From contig NZ_OAOQ01000006.1 of NCBI RefSeq assembly GCF_900207575.1, positions 62,001 through 126,000 on the forward strand: DNA of 64,000 nucleotides. The letters are read 5' to 3'. The DNA is from Cereibacter ovatus (GTDB lineage: Bacteria; Pseudomonadota; Alphaproteobacteria; Rhodobacterales; Rhodobacteraceae). The notes under the pieces are model-generated. The model did no database searches, had not been told where the DNA came from, and saw nothing but the letters and a program-made list of their open reading frames with translations. Below, in pieces: positions 24,515 through 34,327 of this stretch; position 1 is the first letter of the stretch, and the number at the start of each line of letters is the position of its first letter. Position numbers and translations under genes: made by a program.

Positions 24515-25462
24515 TCATGCCAGCCGGGCGATGCGATCGGTCAGCAGATCGAAGAAGCCGTCGGCATCGACATCGCGGATGAACAGCGCATTCGGCGCAC
24601 GGTCGCTGACGCGCCACCAGTCGGCCACGGTCATGCCGGTGGTGAAGCGGCCCTCGGTCTCGATCTCGACGTTGATGTGGCGGCCAAGGAACAGGTCGGC
24701 GTTCAAAAGCCAGCCGATCACGCAGGGGTCGTGCAGCGGCGCGCCTTCGGTGCCGTATTTCTCGCGGTCGTGGCGTTCGAAGAAATCGGCCCATTCCGCG
24801 ACCATGGTCCCGGCGCGGTTGCCCATCGCGCGAAAGCGGGCGACGCGGGCCGGGGTGGTCAGCGCCTTGTGGGTCACGTCCAGCGGCAGCACCACCAGCG
24901 GCACGCCCGAGGCAAAAACGATGGCCGCGGCTTCGGGATCGACAAAGATGTTGAACTCGGCTGCGGGGGTGATGTTGCCCACCTCGAAATAGGCGCCGCC
25001 CATCAGCACCACCTGTTGCAGGCGGGGGATGATGTCGGGGGCGCGGCGGAAGGCGGCGGCGATGTTGGTCAGCGGCCCCAAGGGGCACAGCGTCACGGTG
25101 CCCGCGGGTTCGGCCCGCAGGGTGTCGATGATGAAATCGACGGCATGGCGATCCTGAAGCGGCATCACCGGATCGGGCAGGGCGGGGCCGTCCAACCCGG
25201 TCTTGCCGTGGACATGTTCGGCCGTGACCAGCGGGCGGGCCAGTGGCGCGTCGCAGCCGGCAAAGACCGGAATATCCGGGCGGCCGGCGATCTCGCAGAC
25301 GATGCGGGCGTTTCTTTGTGTCAGTGCCAGCGGCACGTTGCCCGCGACCGCCGTGATCCCCAGCACCTCAAGGTCCGGGCTGGCCAGCGCCAGCAGGATC
25401 GCCACCGCATCGTCCTGCCCGGGATCGGTGTCGATGATGATGCGGCGGGGCTGGGTGGTCAT
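24515..25462 (-). CDS. Nucleoside hydrolase (inosine-uridine type)
   Basis: The 315-residue enzyme cleaves the N-glycosidic bond of ribonucleosides. The calcium-binding signature DTDPGQDDA is at residues 11-19. Further family features are GNVPLALTQRNA, VVLMGGAYFEVGNITPAAEFNIFVDPEAA and the active-site HDPCVIGWLL. There is no signal peptide. It converges with phoR. Substrate range (pyrimidine or purine) is not readable from the sequence. Confidence 0.9.
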   Translation of the reverse strand: MTTQPRRIIIDTDPGQDDAVAILLALASPDLEVLGITAVAGNVPLALTQRNARIVCEIAGRPDIPVFAGCDAPLARPLVTAEHVHGKTGLDGPALPDPVMPLQDRHAVDFIIDTLRAEPAGTVTLCPLGPLTNIAAAFRRAPDIIPRLQQVVLMGGAYFEVGNITPAAEFNIFVDPEAAAIVFASGVPLVVLPLDVTHKALTTPARVARFRAMGNRAGTMVAEWADFFERHDREKYGTEGAPLHDPCVIGWLLNADLFLGRHINVEIETEGRFTTGMTVADWWRVSDRAPNALFIRDVDADGFFDLLTDRIARLA

Positions 25463-25632
25463 GGCGTCTCCTTGCGAGATGGGGCTGGGACAGGGCGCGC
25501 GGGGGGCTGCCCCGGTCCGGGACAGGCCCGTTCGCCCTGCCGGTCAGCAAACCCCACACGGCGCACCTTGTCCACCGCCCGCAGGCGCGGTGTGGGCCGG
25601 CGTGCGCCGTGTCACCCGCCGCCGCGGGGGGC

Positions 25633-26640
25633 TCAGCCGTCGAAATCGACGGTTTCCACCAGCTTCAGCGCCGCTGCGCGCTGCGCCGCGATCTCGGCCA
25701 GATTCAGGCTGTCAGGCGTGAACTCGCCCCAGCCCTGCACCAGCGCCGAGCGCGCGACGCCCGGCTTGACCGGGAATTCGTGGTTGGTTTCGGCATAGAT
25801 CCGCTGCGCCTCGTCCGAGGACAGCCATTCCATCAGCTTCAGCGCCGCCTCGCGGTTGGGGGCGGCCTTGGTCATCGCCACACCCGAGATGTTCATATGC
25901 GTGCCGCCGCCCTCGAAGGTCGGGAACACGATGCGGACCGAATCTGCCCAGGCCTTCTGTTCCGGGTCACTGACCATCTGGCCCATGTAATAGGTGTTGC
26001 CCAGGCTGATGTCACATTCGCCGGCCCAGATCGCCTTGACCTGATCGCGGTCGCCGCCGTCGGGCTTCTTGGCAAGGTTGGCTTTCACGCCTTCCAGCCA
26101 GCCCTTCGCCGCGTCCTCGCCCTTGTGGGCGATCACCGCGCCGACCAGCGCCACGTTGTAATCGTTGGTTCCTGACCGGGTGCAGATCCGCCCCTTCCAC
26201 TTGTCCGAGGCAAGATCTTCATAGGTCGTGACCTCGCCATCCGCCACGCGCTCTTTCGAGGCATAGACGATGCGGGCGCGGGTGGTCAGGCCGAACCACT
26301 GGCCGGCGGGATCACGGAATTCGGCCGGAATGTTGGCGGCCAGCACGTCCGAGGTGACGGCCTGCGTCACGCCCGCATCGACCACCTGCATCAGCCGCGC
26401 GATATCCACCGTCAGCACCAGATCGGCCGGCGAGCGGTCGCCCTCGGCCACCAGCCGTTCGGCCATGCCCTTGTCGACGAAGGCCACGTTCACATCGATC
26501 CCGGTTTCGGCGGTAAAGGCGTCCACCAGCGGCTGGATCAGCTCGGGCTGGCGGTGGGAATAGACGTTCACTTCATCGGCCAGGGCCGGAAGCGCGGTCG
26601 AGCCGAGGGCGAGGGCGAGAAGCGGAAGGCTGGGGCGCAT
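25633..26640 (-). CDS. Ferric iron ABC transporter substrate-binding protein (FbpA/FutA type)
   Basis: The 335-residue periplasmic protein has the signal peptide MRPSLPLLALALGSTALPALA and then EVNVYSHRQPELIQPLV, typical of iron-binding proteins of the class FbpA/FutA/IdiA. The iron-ligand Tyr pair is at 217-218 (LGNTYYMGQM), with further conserved SGTNDYNVALVGA. AGAGGT precedes the ATG. No permease or ATPase is adjacent; mazG is on the upstream side and a nucleoside hydrolase downstream. It therefore acts with a transporter encoded elsewhere or is a remnant of a larger operon. Confidence 0.88.
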   Translation of the reverse strand: MRPSLPLLALALGSTALPALADEVNVYSHRQPELIQPLVDAFTAETGIDVNVAFVDKGMAERLVAEGDRSPADLVLTVDIARLMQVVDAGVTQAVTSDVLAANIPAEFRDPAGQWFGLTTRARIVYASKERVADGEVTTYEDLASDKWKGRICTRSGTNDYNVALVGAVIAHKGEDAAKGWLEGVKANLAKKPDGGDRDQVKAIWAGECDISLGNTYYMGQMVSDPEQKAWADSVRIVFPTFEGGGTHMNISGVAMTKAAPNREAALKLMEWLSSDEAQRIYAETNHEFPVKPGVARSALVQGWGEFTPDSLNLAEIAAQRAAALKLVETVDFDG

Positions 26641-26654
26641 GGTTGACCTCTTTA

Positions 26655-26672
26655 GTCGGAAATATGTCCAAC
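26655..26672. promoter_or_regulatory. Imperfect 18-bp palindrome upstream of iron-binding protein
   Basis: GTCGGAAATATGTCCAAC reads as an inverted repeat at seven of nine base pairs (pattern GT-GGA-ATAT-TCC-AC). Its near edge is 14 nt from the start codon of the ferric-binding protein. It is AT-rich at the centre in an otherwise GC-rich gap. The position fits an operator for an iron- or stress-responsive repressor. I cannot match it to a named motif. Confidence 0.4.
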
Positions 26673-26700
26673 CCCTAGGCCAGTCCGGCGCCCCCGTCAA

Positions 26701-27534
26701 TCACTGACTCTTGTTGTCAGGAAATTGCCCGCGTTCCTCGGCCTTGGCGCGGTTCCACAGCGCGTCCATCTCGGCCAGATCGCTGTCGTCGGGGCGGCGG
26801 CCGTCCTCGGCCAGCAGAGCCTCGATCCGGGCAAAGCGGCGGGTGAACTTGGCGTTGGCCGCGCGCAGGGCGGCCTCGGGGTCCACCTTCAGATGCCGCG
26901 CCAGATTGGCGATGACAAACAGCAGATCGCCGAATTCCTCGAAGGTTTCGGCCTCGGTCAGGGTGTCGCGGGCCTCGACCAGTTCCTGCGCCTCTTCGAT
27001 GATCTTTTCGACCACCTGATCGGTCGAGGGCCAGTCAAATCCCACCCGTGCCGCGCGCTTTTGCAGTTTGACCGCCCGTGTCAGCGCCGGAAGCCCCAGC
27101 GCCACCCCGTCCAGCACGCCCGCCTGCGCCCGTCCCGCCCGCTCGGCGGCCTTGATCGCTTCCCAGTCGGCGGTCTGCTGCTCGGCGGTCTTGTCGCGCG
27201 ATTCGCCCCCGAACACATGCGGGTGGCGCGCGATCATCTTGTCGGCGATGCCCGTGGCCACCGCCTCGAAGTCGAACAGCCCCTGTTCCTCGGCCATGCG
27301 GGCGTGAAAGACCGTCTGCAACAGCAGGTCGCCCAACTCGCTGCGCAACTCGGCCCAGTCCTCGCGGGCGATGGCATCGGCGACTTCGTGGGCCTCTTCC
27401 AGCGTATAGGGGGCGATGCTGGCGAAGGTCTGCTCCACATCCCACGGGCAGCCGCGTTCGGGGTCGCGCAGGCGGGCCATGATCGCCAGAAGGCGCGCAA
27501 GGCCGGGGCCGGTGGTGAAGGCGCTGTCGGACAT
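26701..27534 (-). CDS. mazG: Nucleoside triphosphate pyrophosphohydrolase MazG
   Basis: MazG hydrolyses NTPs to NMPs and pyrophosphate and lowers (p)ppGpp or damaged nucleotides. The 277-residue protein carries the tandem MazG layout. The N-terminal catalytic motif is LEEAHEVADAI with RSELGDLLLQTVFHARM, followed by the C-terminal EEAQELVEARD and EEFGDLLFVIANLARHL. GGAGGGATC directly precedes the ATG of MSDSAF. A longer upstream frame (to 27678) is unlikely. Confidence 0.92.
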   Translation of the reverse strand: MSDSAFTTGPGLARLLAIMARLRDPERGCPWDVEQTFASIAPYTLEEAHEVADAIAREDWAELRSELGDLLLQTVFHARMAEEQGLFDFEAVATGIADKMIARHPHVFGGESRDKTAEQQTADWEAIKAAERAGRAQAGVLDGVALGLPALTRAVKLQKRAARVGFDWPSTDQVVEKIIEEAQELVEARDTLTEAETFEEFGDLLFVIANLARHLKVDPEAALRAANAKFTRRFARIEALLAEDGRRPDDSDLAEMDALWNRAKAEERGQFPDNKSQ

Positions 27535-27658
27535 GATCCCTCCGCTGCTGGATGCCCCCGGCATAGCCGCCGCGCGGGCGGTGGTCCATGGTCTTGCGGG
27601 CGGGGGGAATTTCGGCTTCTCTGCGACCTTCCGCCCGATCCAGCAGGAGCACACGACC

Positions 27659-28819
27659 ATGCCCGTCCTGAACCGCATCGCCGATTACGCGGCCGAGATG
27701 AGGGACTGGCGCCGTCACCTGCACCGCCACCCCGAACTGCGATTCGACTGCCATGAGACCGCGGATTTCATCGCGCGGCGCCTGCAAGAGTTCGGCGTGG
27801 ACCAGATCCATCAGGGCATTGCCACCTCGGGTCTGGTCGCGATCATCGAAGGGCAGGCCGAGGGGCCGACCATCGGCCTGCGCGCCGACATGGACGCACT
27901 GCCGATCACCGAGGCGACGGGGGCCGACCATGCCTCGACCCGACCGGGGCGGATGCATGCCTGCGGCCACGACGGCCATGTGACCATGCTGCTGGGCGCT
28001 GCGCGCTATCTGGCGGAAACGCGGCGCTTCTCGGGCCGGGTGGCGCTGATGTTCCAGCCCGCCGAAGAAGACGGTGGCGGCGGCGAGGTCATGGTGCAGG
28101 AAGGCGTGATGGAGCGTTTCGGCATCACGCAGGTCTATGGCATCCACAATGCGCCGAACGTGCCCCTGGGCCGGTTCGTCACCGCCCCGGGGCCGCTGAT
28201 GGCAGCGGTCGATACCGCGACCGTCCGCGTGATCGGCCGCGGCGGCCACGGCGCCACCCCGCACGAGACGGTCGACCCGGTGGTGGCCATCGTCGGCATG
28301 GTTCAGGCGCTGCAAACCATCATCAGCCGCAACCTCTATCCGCTGGACGAGCTGGTGCTGTCGGTCACGCAGATCCACACCGGCACCGCTTCGAACATCA
28401 TCCCCGAGGACGGCTGGTTCTGCGCCACGATCCGCACCTTCACCCCCGACGTGCGCGAGATGGTCCGCCGCCGCTTCCACGAGATCGTCGAGGGCCATGC
28501 CGCAGCCTATGGCGTCGAGACCCTGATCGACTATGAACTGGGCTATCCGCCCACGGTGAACGATCCCGAAAAGGCCGCCTTTGCCATCGAGGTGGCGGCC
28601 GAGATCGCCGGTGCCGCCGGCGTCGAGGCCAATGCCAACCGCGAGATGGGCTCGGAAGATTTCGCCTATATGCTCGAGGCGCGGCCGGGGGCCTATCTGT
28701 TCCTTGGAACCGGCCCCGGCGCGGGGCTGCATCATCCGGCCTATGATTTCAACGACGAGGCCGCCCCCATCGGAGCCAGCTTCTTCGCGCGGCTGGTGGA
28801 ACGGGCGCATCCGCTCTGA
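27659..28819 (+). CDS. M20D amidohydrolase (hippurate hydrolase-like)
   Basis: The 386-residue metallopeptidase has the M20D motifs: RRHLHRHPELRFD, metal-binding RADMDALPI and MHACGHDGHVTMLLG, the EEDGGGG catalytic region, and the last metal His in GLHHPAYDF. Members hydrolyse N-acyl amino acids, hippurate or indole-acetyl conjugates. AGGAG is 10 nt before the ATG. The agmatinase gene follows 63 nt downstream on the same strand, so both may belong to one amine/amide catabolic unit. Confidence 0.88.
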   Translation: MPVLNRIADYAAEMRDWRRHLHRHPELRFDCHETADFIARRLQEFGVDQIHQGIATSGLVAIIEGQAEGPTIGLRADMDALPITEATGADHASTRPGRMHACGHDGHVTMLLGAARYLAETRRFSGRVALMFQPAEEDGGGGEVMVQEGVMERFGITQVYGIHNAPNVPLGRFVTAPGPLMAAVDTATVRVIGRGGHGATPHETVDPVVAIVGMVQALQTIISRNLYPLDELVLSVTQIHTGTASNIIPEDGWFCATIRTFTPDVREMVRRRFHEIVEGHAAAYGVETLIDYELGYPPTVNDPEKAAFAIEVAAEIAGAAGVEANANREMGSEDFAYMLEARPGAYLFLGTGPGAGLHHPAYDFNDEAAPIGASFFARLVERAHPL

Positions 28820-28882
28820 CAGGGCGGGCACAAGGGACAGACGCGGCTGACGTGAAGTAACGCCAAGGGGCAGGGGGCAGGG

Positions 28883-29857
28883 ATGGCACTGGCAGATGCG
28901 GCACATGAGGTGGATGGCGCCTTCACGCGCCCCGATCCGCGCGGCTATGCGTTCGAGAACACCTTTGCCGGCGCCACCAGTTTCCTGCGCCGCCGCTATA
29001 CCAAGGATCTGGCCGGCGTCGATCTGGCGGTGACCGGCATCGCCTTCGATCAGGCGGTGACGAACCGCCCCGGCGCCCGTTTCGGCCCGCGCGCGATCCG
29101 CGAGGCGTCGGCGCTGCAAGCCTGCGACCGCCCCTTCGGCTGGGGCTTTGATCCGCTGGAAGAGATCTCGGTCGTCGATACCGGCGATCTCGCCTTCGAC
29201 TATGCGAAGGTGGCCGATTTCCCCGACCGGCTGACGGGCCATATCCGCTCCATCCTTGCCGCCGGCGCGGGCACGCTGACCCTGGGGGGCGATCATTCGA
29301 TCACGCTGCCGATCCTGCGCGCCCATGCCGAACATGCGGGCCCGCTTTCGGTGATTCAGTTCGATGCCCATTCCGACCTCTGGGCCGATGACGATCCCAC
29401 CCGCATCGACCATGGAACCTTCATGTACAAGGCGGTGAAGGAAGGGCTGGTCGATCCCGCGCGCTCGGTGCAGGTGGGCATCCGCACCGACACGCCCGAC
29501 TGGCTAGGCATGAACGTGATCGACGCCCGGCAGGTGCATGAAAACGGCCCCGCCGCCACCGCTGCCCGGATCAGGACGATCGTGGGCCCCCATCCGACCT
29601 ATCTCACCTTCGACATCGACGCTCTCGACCCTGCCTTCGCGCCCGGAACCGGCACGCCGGTCTGGGGCGGGCTGGCCTCCTGGCAGGCAGCGGCGATCCT
29701 GCGCGACATTGCGGGCATCACCCTCGTCGGCGGCGATGTGGTCGAGGTCGCCCCCGCCTACGACACCACCGGCGCCACGGCCATCGCCGCTGCCCATGTG
29801 GCCCAGGAACTGATCTGTCTCTTTGCATGGAAAAGGCGCAAGGAATGTCCCGCATGA
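28883..29857 (+). CDS. speB: Agmatinase (ureohydrolase)
   Basis: Agmatinase hydrolyses agmatine to putrescine and urea. The 324-residue protein has all six Mn ligands of the ureohydrolase family: His138 (GGDHS), Asp161, His163 and Asp165 (FDAHSD), Asp244 and Asp246 (FDIDALDP). The segment [13 protein letters not shown] is typical of agmatinase. Closely related guanidino- and proclavaminate-type hydrolases share these motifs, so the substrate is likely but not certain. Confidence 0.85.
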   Translation: MALADAAHEVDGAFTRPDPRGYAFENTFAGATSFLRRRYTKDLAGVDLAVTGIAFDQAVTNRPGARFGPRAIREASALQACDRPFGWGFDPLEEISVVDTGDLAFDYAKVADFPDRLTGHIRSILAAGAGTLTLGGDHSITLPILRAHAEHAGPLSVIQFDAHSDLWADDDPTRIDHGTFMYKAVKEGLVDPARSVQVGIRTDTPDWLGMNVIDARQVHENGPAATAARIRTIVGPHPTYLTFDIDALDPAFAPGTGTPVWGGLASWQAAAILRDIAGITLVGGDVVEVAPAYDTTGATAIAAAHVAQELICLFAWKRRKECPA

Positions 29858-30306
29858 CCACCCTGCTTCTGGCCCTCGTCCTTCTGACGGGCGCTGCCGC
29901 GGCCTATGTCCGGCTGGCGCCGAACGATCCCGCCCGCTGGCATGCCGATCCCGCCACGGTCGCCGGCCGCAACACCGCAAACAGCATCCTCGTCGCCGAC
30001 GGCGGCGACCTGCCGCCACTCCACCTGCCGCTCCCCGCCGATCAGGTCGCAGCCCGGCTCGACACCGTGGCCGCGGCCACCTCCCGCACCTCCCCCTTCG
30101 CCGGCGAAGGGCTGCACCGCACATGGCTGACCCGAACCCGGCTCTGGGGGTTCCCGGATTTCACCTCGGTCCGCCTGATCCCCGCCCCCGACGGCGGCAC
30201 CTTCGTCACCATCTTCGCCCGCGCCCGCTTCGGCCACAGCGACCTCGGCGTGAATCGCGCCCGGGTCGAGGATTGGCTTGCCCGCCTGCAATCCCCTTCA
30301 CTCTGA
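29854..30306 (+). CDS. DUF1499 family protein
   Basis: The 150-residue protein has an N-terminal hydrophobic segment ([20 protein letters not shown]), a signal peptide or anchor. A DUF1499-like part follows with [16 protein letters not shown] and a long beta-rich tail ending [19 protein letters not shown]. The start at 29854 overlaps the speB stop as ATGA, and AAGGA is 9 nt upstream; ATGs at 29827 and 29845 are less well placed. Its last codons and stop lie inside copy C of the repeated element. Confidence 0.7.
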   Translation: MTTLLLALVLLTGAAAAYVRLAPNDPARWHADPATVAGRNTANSILVADGGDLPPLHLPLPADQVAARLDTVAAATSRTSPFAGEGLHRTWLTRTRLWGFPDFTSVRLIPAPDGGTFVTIFARARFGHSDLGVNRARVEDWLARLQSPSL

Positions 30307-30362
30307 TCAAATATCCTCGGGGGGAGGCCGGCCCTGCCGGCTCGGGGGGCAGACAGCCCCCC
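30295..30362 (-). repeat. Intergenic GGATATTTG element, copy C (DUF1499-prfA)
   Basis: On the minus strand: hairpin GGGGGGC-TGTCT-GCCCCCC, about 22 inserted bases with GCCGGC palindromes, then CCCCCCGAGGATATTTG followed by ATCAGAGTGAAGG, a diverged core. It is the only copy pointing against the flanking genes. It overlaps the last four codons and the stop codon of the DUF1499 gene, so part of the element has become coding sequence. Confidence 0.65.
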
Positions 30363-30437
30363 GTCCACACCGGCCGCCCGACCACGGCCAACCGCCAGCC
30401 TCTTGACCGCATCCGCACCATGGGCCAAACCCCGGCC

Positions 30438-31489
<1,052 letters not shown>

Positions 31490-31493
<4 letters not shown>

Positions 31494-32320
31494 TCGTGCA
31501 GGCCGCCCTGCGCGCCGCGATCCTGCGCCTTGCCGCGGCCGGGATCGAGGATTCCGCCCGCGACGCCCGTCGCCTTCTGGCCCATGCGCTTCAGATCTCG
31601 CCCGAACGGCTGACGCTGCATCTGGCCGATCCGATTCCGCCGGAAGCGCAGACGCGCTTCGACCGCGCGCTGACCCAACGCGAAAGCCGGCAGCCGGTCT
31701 CGCAGATCGTCGGCGAGCGGCTGTTCTGGGGCCGGCCGTTCCGGGTCACCCGCGACACGCTTGACCCCCGCCCCGAAACCGAATGCCTGATCGAGACGGC
31801 GCTGGCCCAGCCCTTCGCCACGCTTCTCGATCTGGGCACCGGCACCGGCTGCATTGCGCTGACGCTGCTGGCCGAACGCCCCGGCGCAAAGGGCCTTGCC
31901 ACCGACCTTTCGCCGCAAGCGATCGAGGTGGCCCGCGGCAATGCCCGGTCGCTGGGCCTTGACCAGCGGCTGACCCTGCGCCAGTCAGACTGGTTTTCCG
32001 ACGTTCGCGGCCGCTTCGACCTGATCGTCTCGAACCCGCCCTATATCGCCGCGGCCGAAATGGCCGACCTCTCGCCCGAGGTCCGCGAATGGGAGCCGCA
32101 CCTGGCCCTGACCCCGGGCGGCGACGGTCTTGCCCCCTACCGGGCCATCGCCGCCGGGGCCGCCGCCCATCTCGCACCATCCGGCCGGCTTCTGGTCGAG
32201 ATCGGCCCGACCCAGGGCGCGGCAGTGGCAGACCTGTTTGCGCAGGCGGGGTTGACGCAGATCCGGATTCTTCCCGATCTCGATGGCCGCGACCGCGTCG
32301 TGGCCGCCAGTGCCGGCTAG
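31490..32320 (+). CDS. prmC: Release factor glutamine methyltransferase PrmC
   Basis: PrmC methylates the GGQ glutamine of RF1 and RF2. The 276-residue protein has an N-terminal helical domain and then a SAM-binding Rossmann fold with [16 protein letters not shown]. The substrate-amide motif NPPY lies in [14 protein letters not shown]. The start overlaps the prfA stop, the usual arrangement. The 258 nt that follow, up to the DUF4167 gene, contain no gene that I can support. Confidence 0.94.
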
Positions 32321-32578
32321 CCGGCGGTCCTTTGCCGGTCAATTGGTCGCGCCCTTGCCGAAAGCCGGGATGCGCCCCATTTTTCCCTTGCCACTCGTGC
32401 GGCGCCGTGATTACTCGGACATGCGCCGAGGGGATGGTCCGACAGTCCGGGATCGTTCTCCGCGCGGCCAAGCATGAAATGCACGATATGCCCCGGTGCA
32501 ATCCTCCGCAACCGGGAGCGACTCGTTCCGAGTTGCTGGCATACCGGCAGGGCCAGTTCATCTGGATACAAGGACAAG

Positions 32579-33367
32579 ATGAGATCCTCCAAGTCCCGCT
32601 CGCGTTCGAAATCGAACCGCCCGCGCAGCCTCGGCAACATCGTCAACCGCGTCTTCGACAGCTCCGGCCCCGAAGGCAAGGTTCGCGGCACGCCTGCCCA
32701 GATCATCGAGAAATACCTGTTCCTGGCGCGTGACGCCCAGCTGTCGAACGACCGGGTGGCCGCCGAGAACTTCCTTCAGCATGCCGAGCATTACACCCGG
32801 ATGCTGGGCGAAGCGCAGCGCGAGCTTGCGGCCGAGCAGGAACAACGCCGGGTTGAACACCCGCAGGGCCAGAACGGCGGCGGTCAACCCCAGCATGGCA
32901 ACCAGCGTCAGGATCGCCGTGACGACCGCCCACGCGATGACCGTCCCCGCGATGACCGCCCGCGCGAAGACCGCCGCGACGATCGCCCGCGTGATGACCG
33001 CGCCGAACAGCCCCGGGCCGAGCGTGAGCCGCGCCAGCACGACTCCGCTCCCCCGTCCGAGCCGCCAACCAGTTCGCACGAAGTGATCGACCTCGACGAG
33101 CGTTCGGATGACGACAGCGGACTTGTCGAGACGCCCGAGACGCGCCCGCGTCATCGGCCGGCCCCGCGCCGCCGCCCCGAGCCCGCTGCCGAGCCCGCCC
33201 CCCCCCAGCCCCCCGAGCCCACGGCCGATGAGCCGGCCGCCGCACCCGCCGCGGAAGACCAGCCCAAGGCTGACCGCCCCCGCCGCCCGCGCGGCCCGCG
33301 CAAACCCAAACCGCGCGACGAGAACGGAACGCCCGACGGCGACGGCCCGCGAGAAGCGGCCGAATGA
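32579..33367 (+). CDS. DUF4167 domain protein with Arg/Asp-rich repeats
   Basis: The 262-residue protein has an N-terminal DUF4167 domain of about 80 residues, starting with a basic Ser/Arg segment (MRSSKSRSRSKSNRPRSLG) and the conserved RVFDSSGPEGKVRGTPAQIIEKYLFLARDAQ. After it comes a low-complexity tail with RDDRPRDDRPREDRRDDR repeats and Pro/Ala/Glu runs. The mix resembles RNA-binding or ribosome-associated disordered tails, but the function of the family is unknown. It follows prfA-prmC, as in other alphaproteobacteria. AAGGACAAG precedes the ATG. Confidence 0.85.
   Translation: MRSSKSRSRSKSNRPRSLGNIVNRVFDSSGPEGKVRGTPAQIIEKYLFLARDAQLSNDRVAAENFLQHAEHYTRMLGEAQRELAAEQEQRRVEHPQGQNGGGQPQHGNQRQDRRDDRPRDDRPRDDRPREDRRDDRPRDDRAEQPRAEREPRQHDSAPPSEPPTSSHEVIDLDERSDDDSGLVETPETRPRHRPAPRRRPEPAAEPAPPQPPEPTADEPAAAPAAEDQPKADRPRRPRGPRKPKPRDENGTPDGDGPREAAE
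32913..33001 (+). repeat. Coding tandem repeat (R-D-D-R-P) in DUF4167 protein
   Basis: Units of about 12-15 nt such as CGCGATGACCGTCCC recur five to six times and encode RDDRP/REDR units. The copies differ at third codon positions, which suggests an older repeat held by protein selection rather than recent slippage. Confidence 0.7.
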
Positions 33368-33371
33368 TCCG

Positions 33372-33399
33372 GCTGCGGGGCCGCCTTCGGCCCCGCAGC
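33372..33399. terminator. Strong hairpin between convergent DUF4167 and rsmA
   Basis: A perfect 12-bp stem GCTGCGGGGCCG/CGGCCCCGCAGC with loop CCTT fills most of the 37-nt gap between two convergent stop codons. The U-tract is absent, but position and symmetry fit a shared terminator or a message-protecting stem. Confidence 0.7.
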
Positions 33400-33404
33400 G
33401 TCCC

Positions 33405-34241
33405 TCAGCCCGCCAACCTTCGGGCCAGCGCGCAGAATTGTTCCAGCGATATCTCCTCGGCCCGCTGGGTCGGCTCGATGCCACAGTCGCGCAGCATTGC
33501 CTCGATATCCGGCGCCAACCCCTTCAGGCTCGACCGCAACATCTTGCGCCGCTGGTTGAAGGCCGCAGCCGTCAGCCGCGATAGAACCGCGGCATCGGCC
33601 GGATACCGCGGCACCTCCAGCCGGGTGAAATGCACAACCGCCGAATGGATCGCCGGCGGAGGCGTGAAGGCTTCCGGCGGCAGCGTCAGCACGATCTTCG
33701 GATCGGTCCGCCACTGCGCCAGCAACGCCAGCCGACCATAGGCCTTCGATCCCGGCTTCGCCACGATCCGCTCGGCCACCTCCTTCTGGAACATCAGCGT
33801 CAGACTCTCCCAGAACGGCGGCCAGTCCAAAGACAGCCAGCGCACCAGCAGCTCGGTCCCGACATTGTAGGGCAGATTCGCGACGATCCGGATCGGCGGC
33901 GTCAACCGCGCCGCTACATCCACCTCCAGCGCATCGGCGTTCAGAACCTCAAGCCGCCCCGGCCAGGCCGCCGCCACCTCCGCCAGCGCCGGCAGACAGC
34001 GCGCATCCTTCTCCACCGCCAGAACCCGCCGCGCGCCCTCGGCCAGAAGCCCGCGCGTCAACCCGCCCGGACCCGGCCCCACCTCCAGCACGTCCGCCCC
34101 CTTCAGATCGCCCGCCAACCGCGCGATCTTCGCTGTCAGGTTCAGATCCAGCAGAAAGTTCTGCCCCAGTTGTTTCTTCGCCGACAACCCATGCGCCCGG
34201 ATCACCTCGCGCAGCGGCGGCAGCCCGTCAATCGTGGCCAA
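33405..34241 (-). CDS. rsmA: 16S rRNA dimethyladenosine transferase RsmA (KsgA), TTG start
   Basis: RsmA dimethylates A1518 and A1519 of 16S rRNA. The 278-residue protein starts with [18 protein letters not shown] and has [11 protein letters not shown], the SAM motif [16 protein letters not shown] and the catalytic NLPYNVGT. No ATG or GTG in frame fits the family N-terminus. A TTG at 34241-34239 lies 7 nt after GGAGGA and gives the expected length, so TTG is the likely start. It is the last gene of the lptF-rsmA run; copy D of the repeated element separates it from pdxA. Confidence 0.93.
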   Translation of the reverse strand: MATIDGLPPLREVIRAHGLSAKKQLGQNFLLDLNLTAKIARLAGDLKGADVLEVGPGPGGLTRGLLAEGARRVLAVEKDARCLPALAEVAAAWPGRLEVLNADALEVDVAARLTPPIRIVANLPYNVGTELLVRWLSLDWPPFWESLTLMFQKEVAERIVAKPGSKAYGRLALLAQWRTDPKIVLTLPPEAFTPPPAIHSAVVHFTRLEVPRYPADAAVLSRLTAAAFNQRRKMLRSSLKGLAPDIEAMLRDCGIEPTQRAEEISLEQFCALARRLAG

Positions 34242-34265
34242 AGACCATTCCTCCGCCCATCCCTT

Positions 34266-34318
34266 TTCATTCTGGCTCAAATATCCTGCGGGGGTGCGGG
34301 GGTGCAAAACCCCCGCTC
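34266..34318 (-). repeat. Intergenic GGATATTTG element, copy D (pdxA-rsmA)
   Basis: Read on the minus strand: hairpin GCGGGGG-TTTTGCA-CCCCCGC, then CACCCCCGCA, GGATATTTGAG and CCAGAATGAAAA. It begins 10 nt after the pdxA stop, and the rsmA ribosome-binding site GGAGGA follows about 10 nt after its end. The hairpin precedes the core in the direction of transcription. Confidence 0.8.
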
Positions 34319-34327
34319 CGCGATCGC

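Noticed and set aside
27035-29413. Long minus-strand frame over mazG, the M20 amidohydrolase and agmatinase
   Set aside because: The sense strand encodes enzymes with complete motifs; the antisense product shows no domain.
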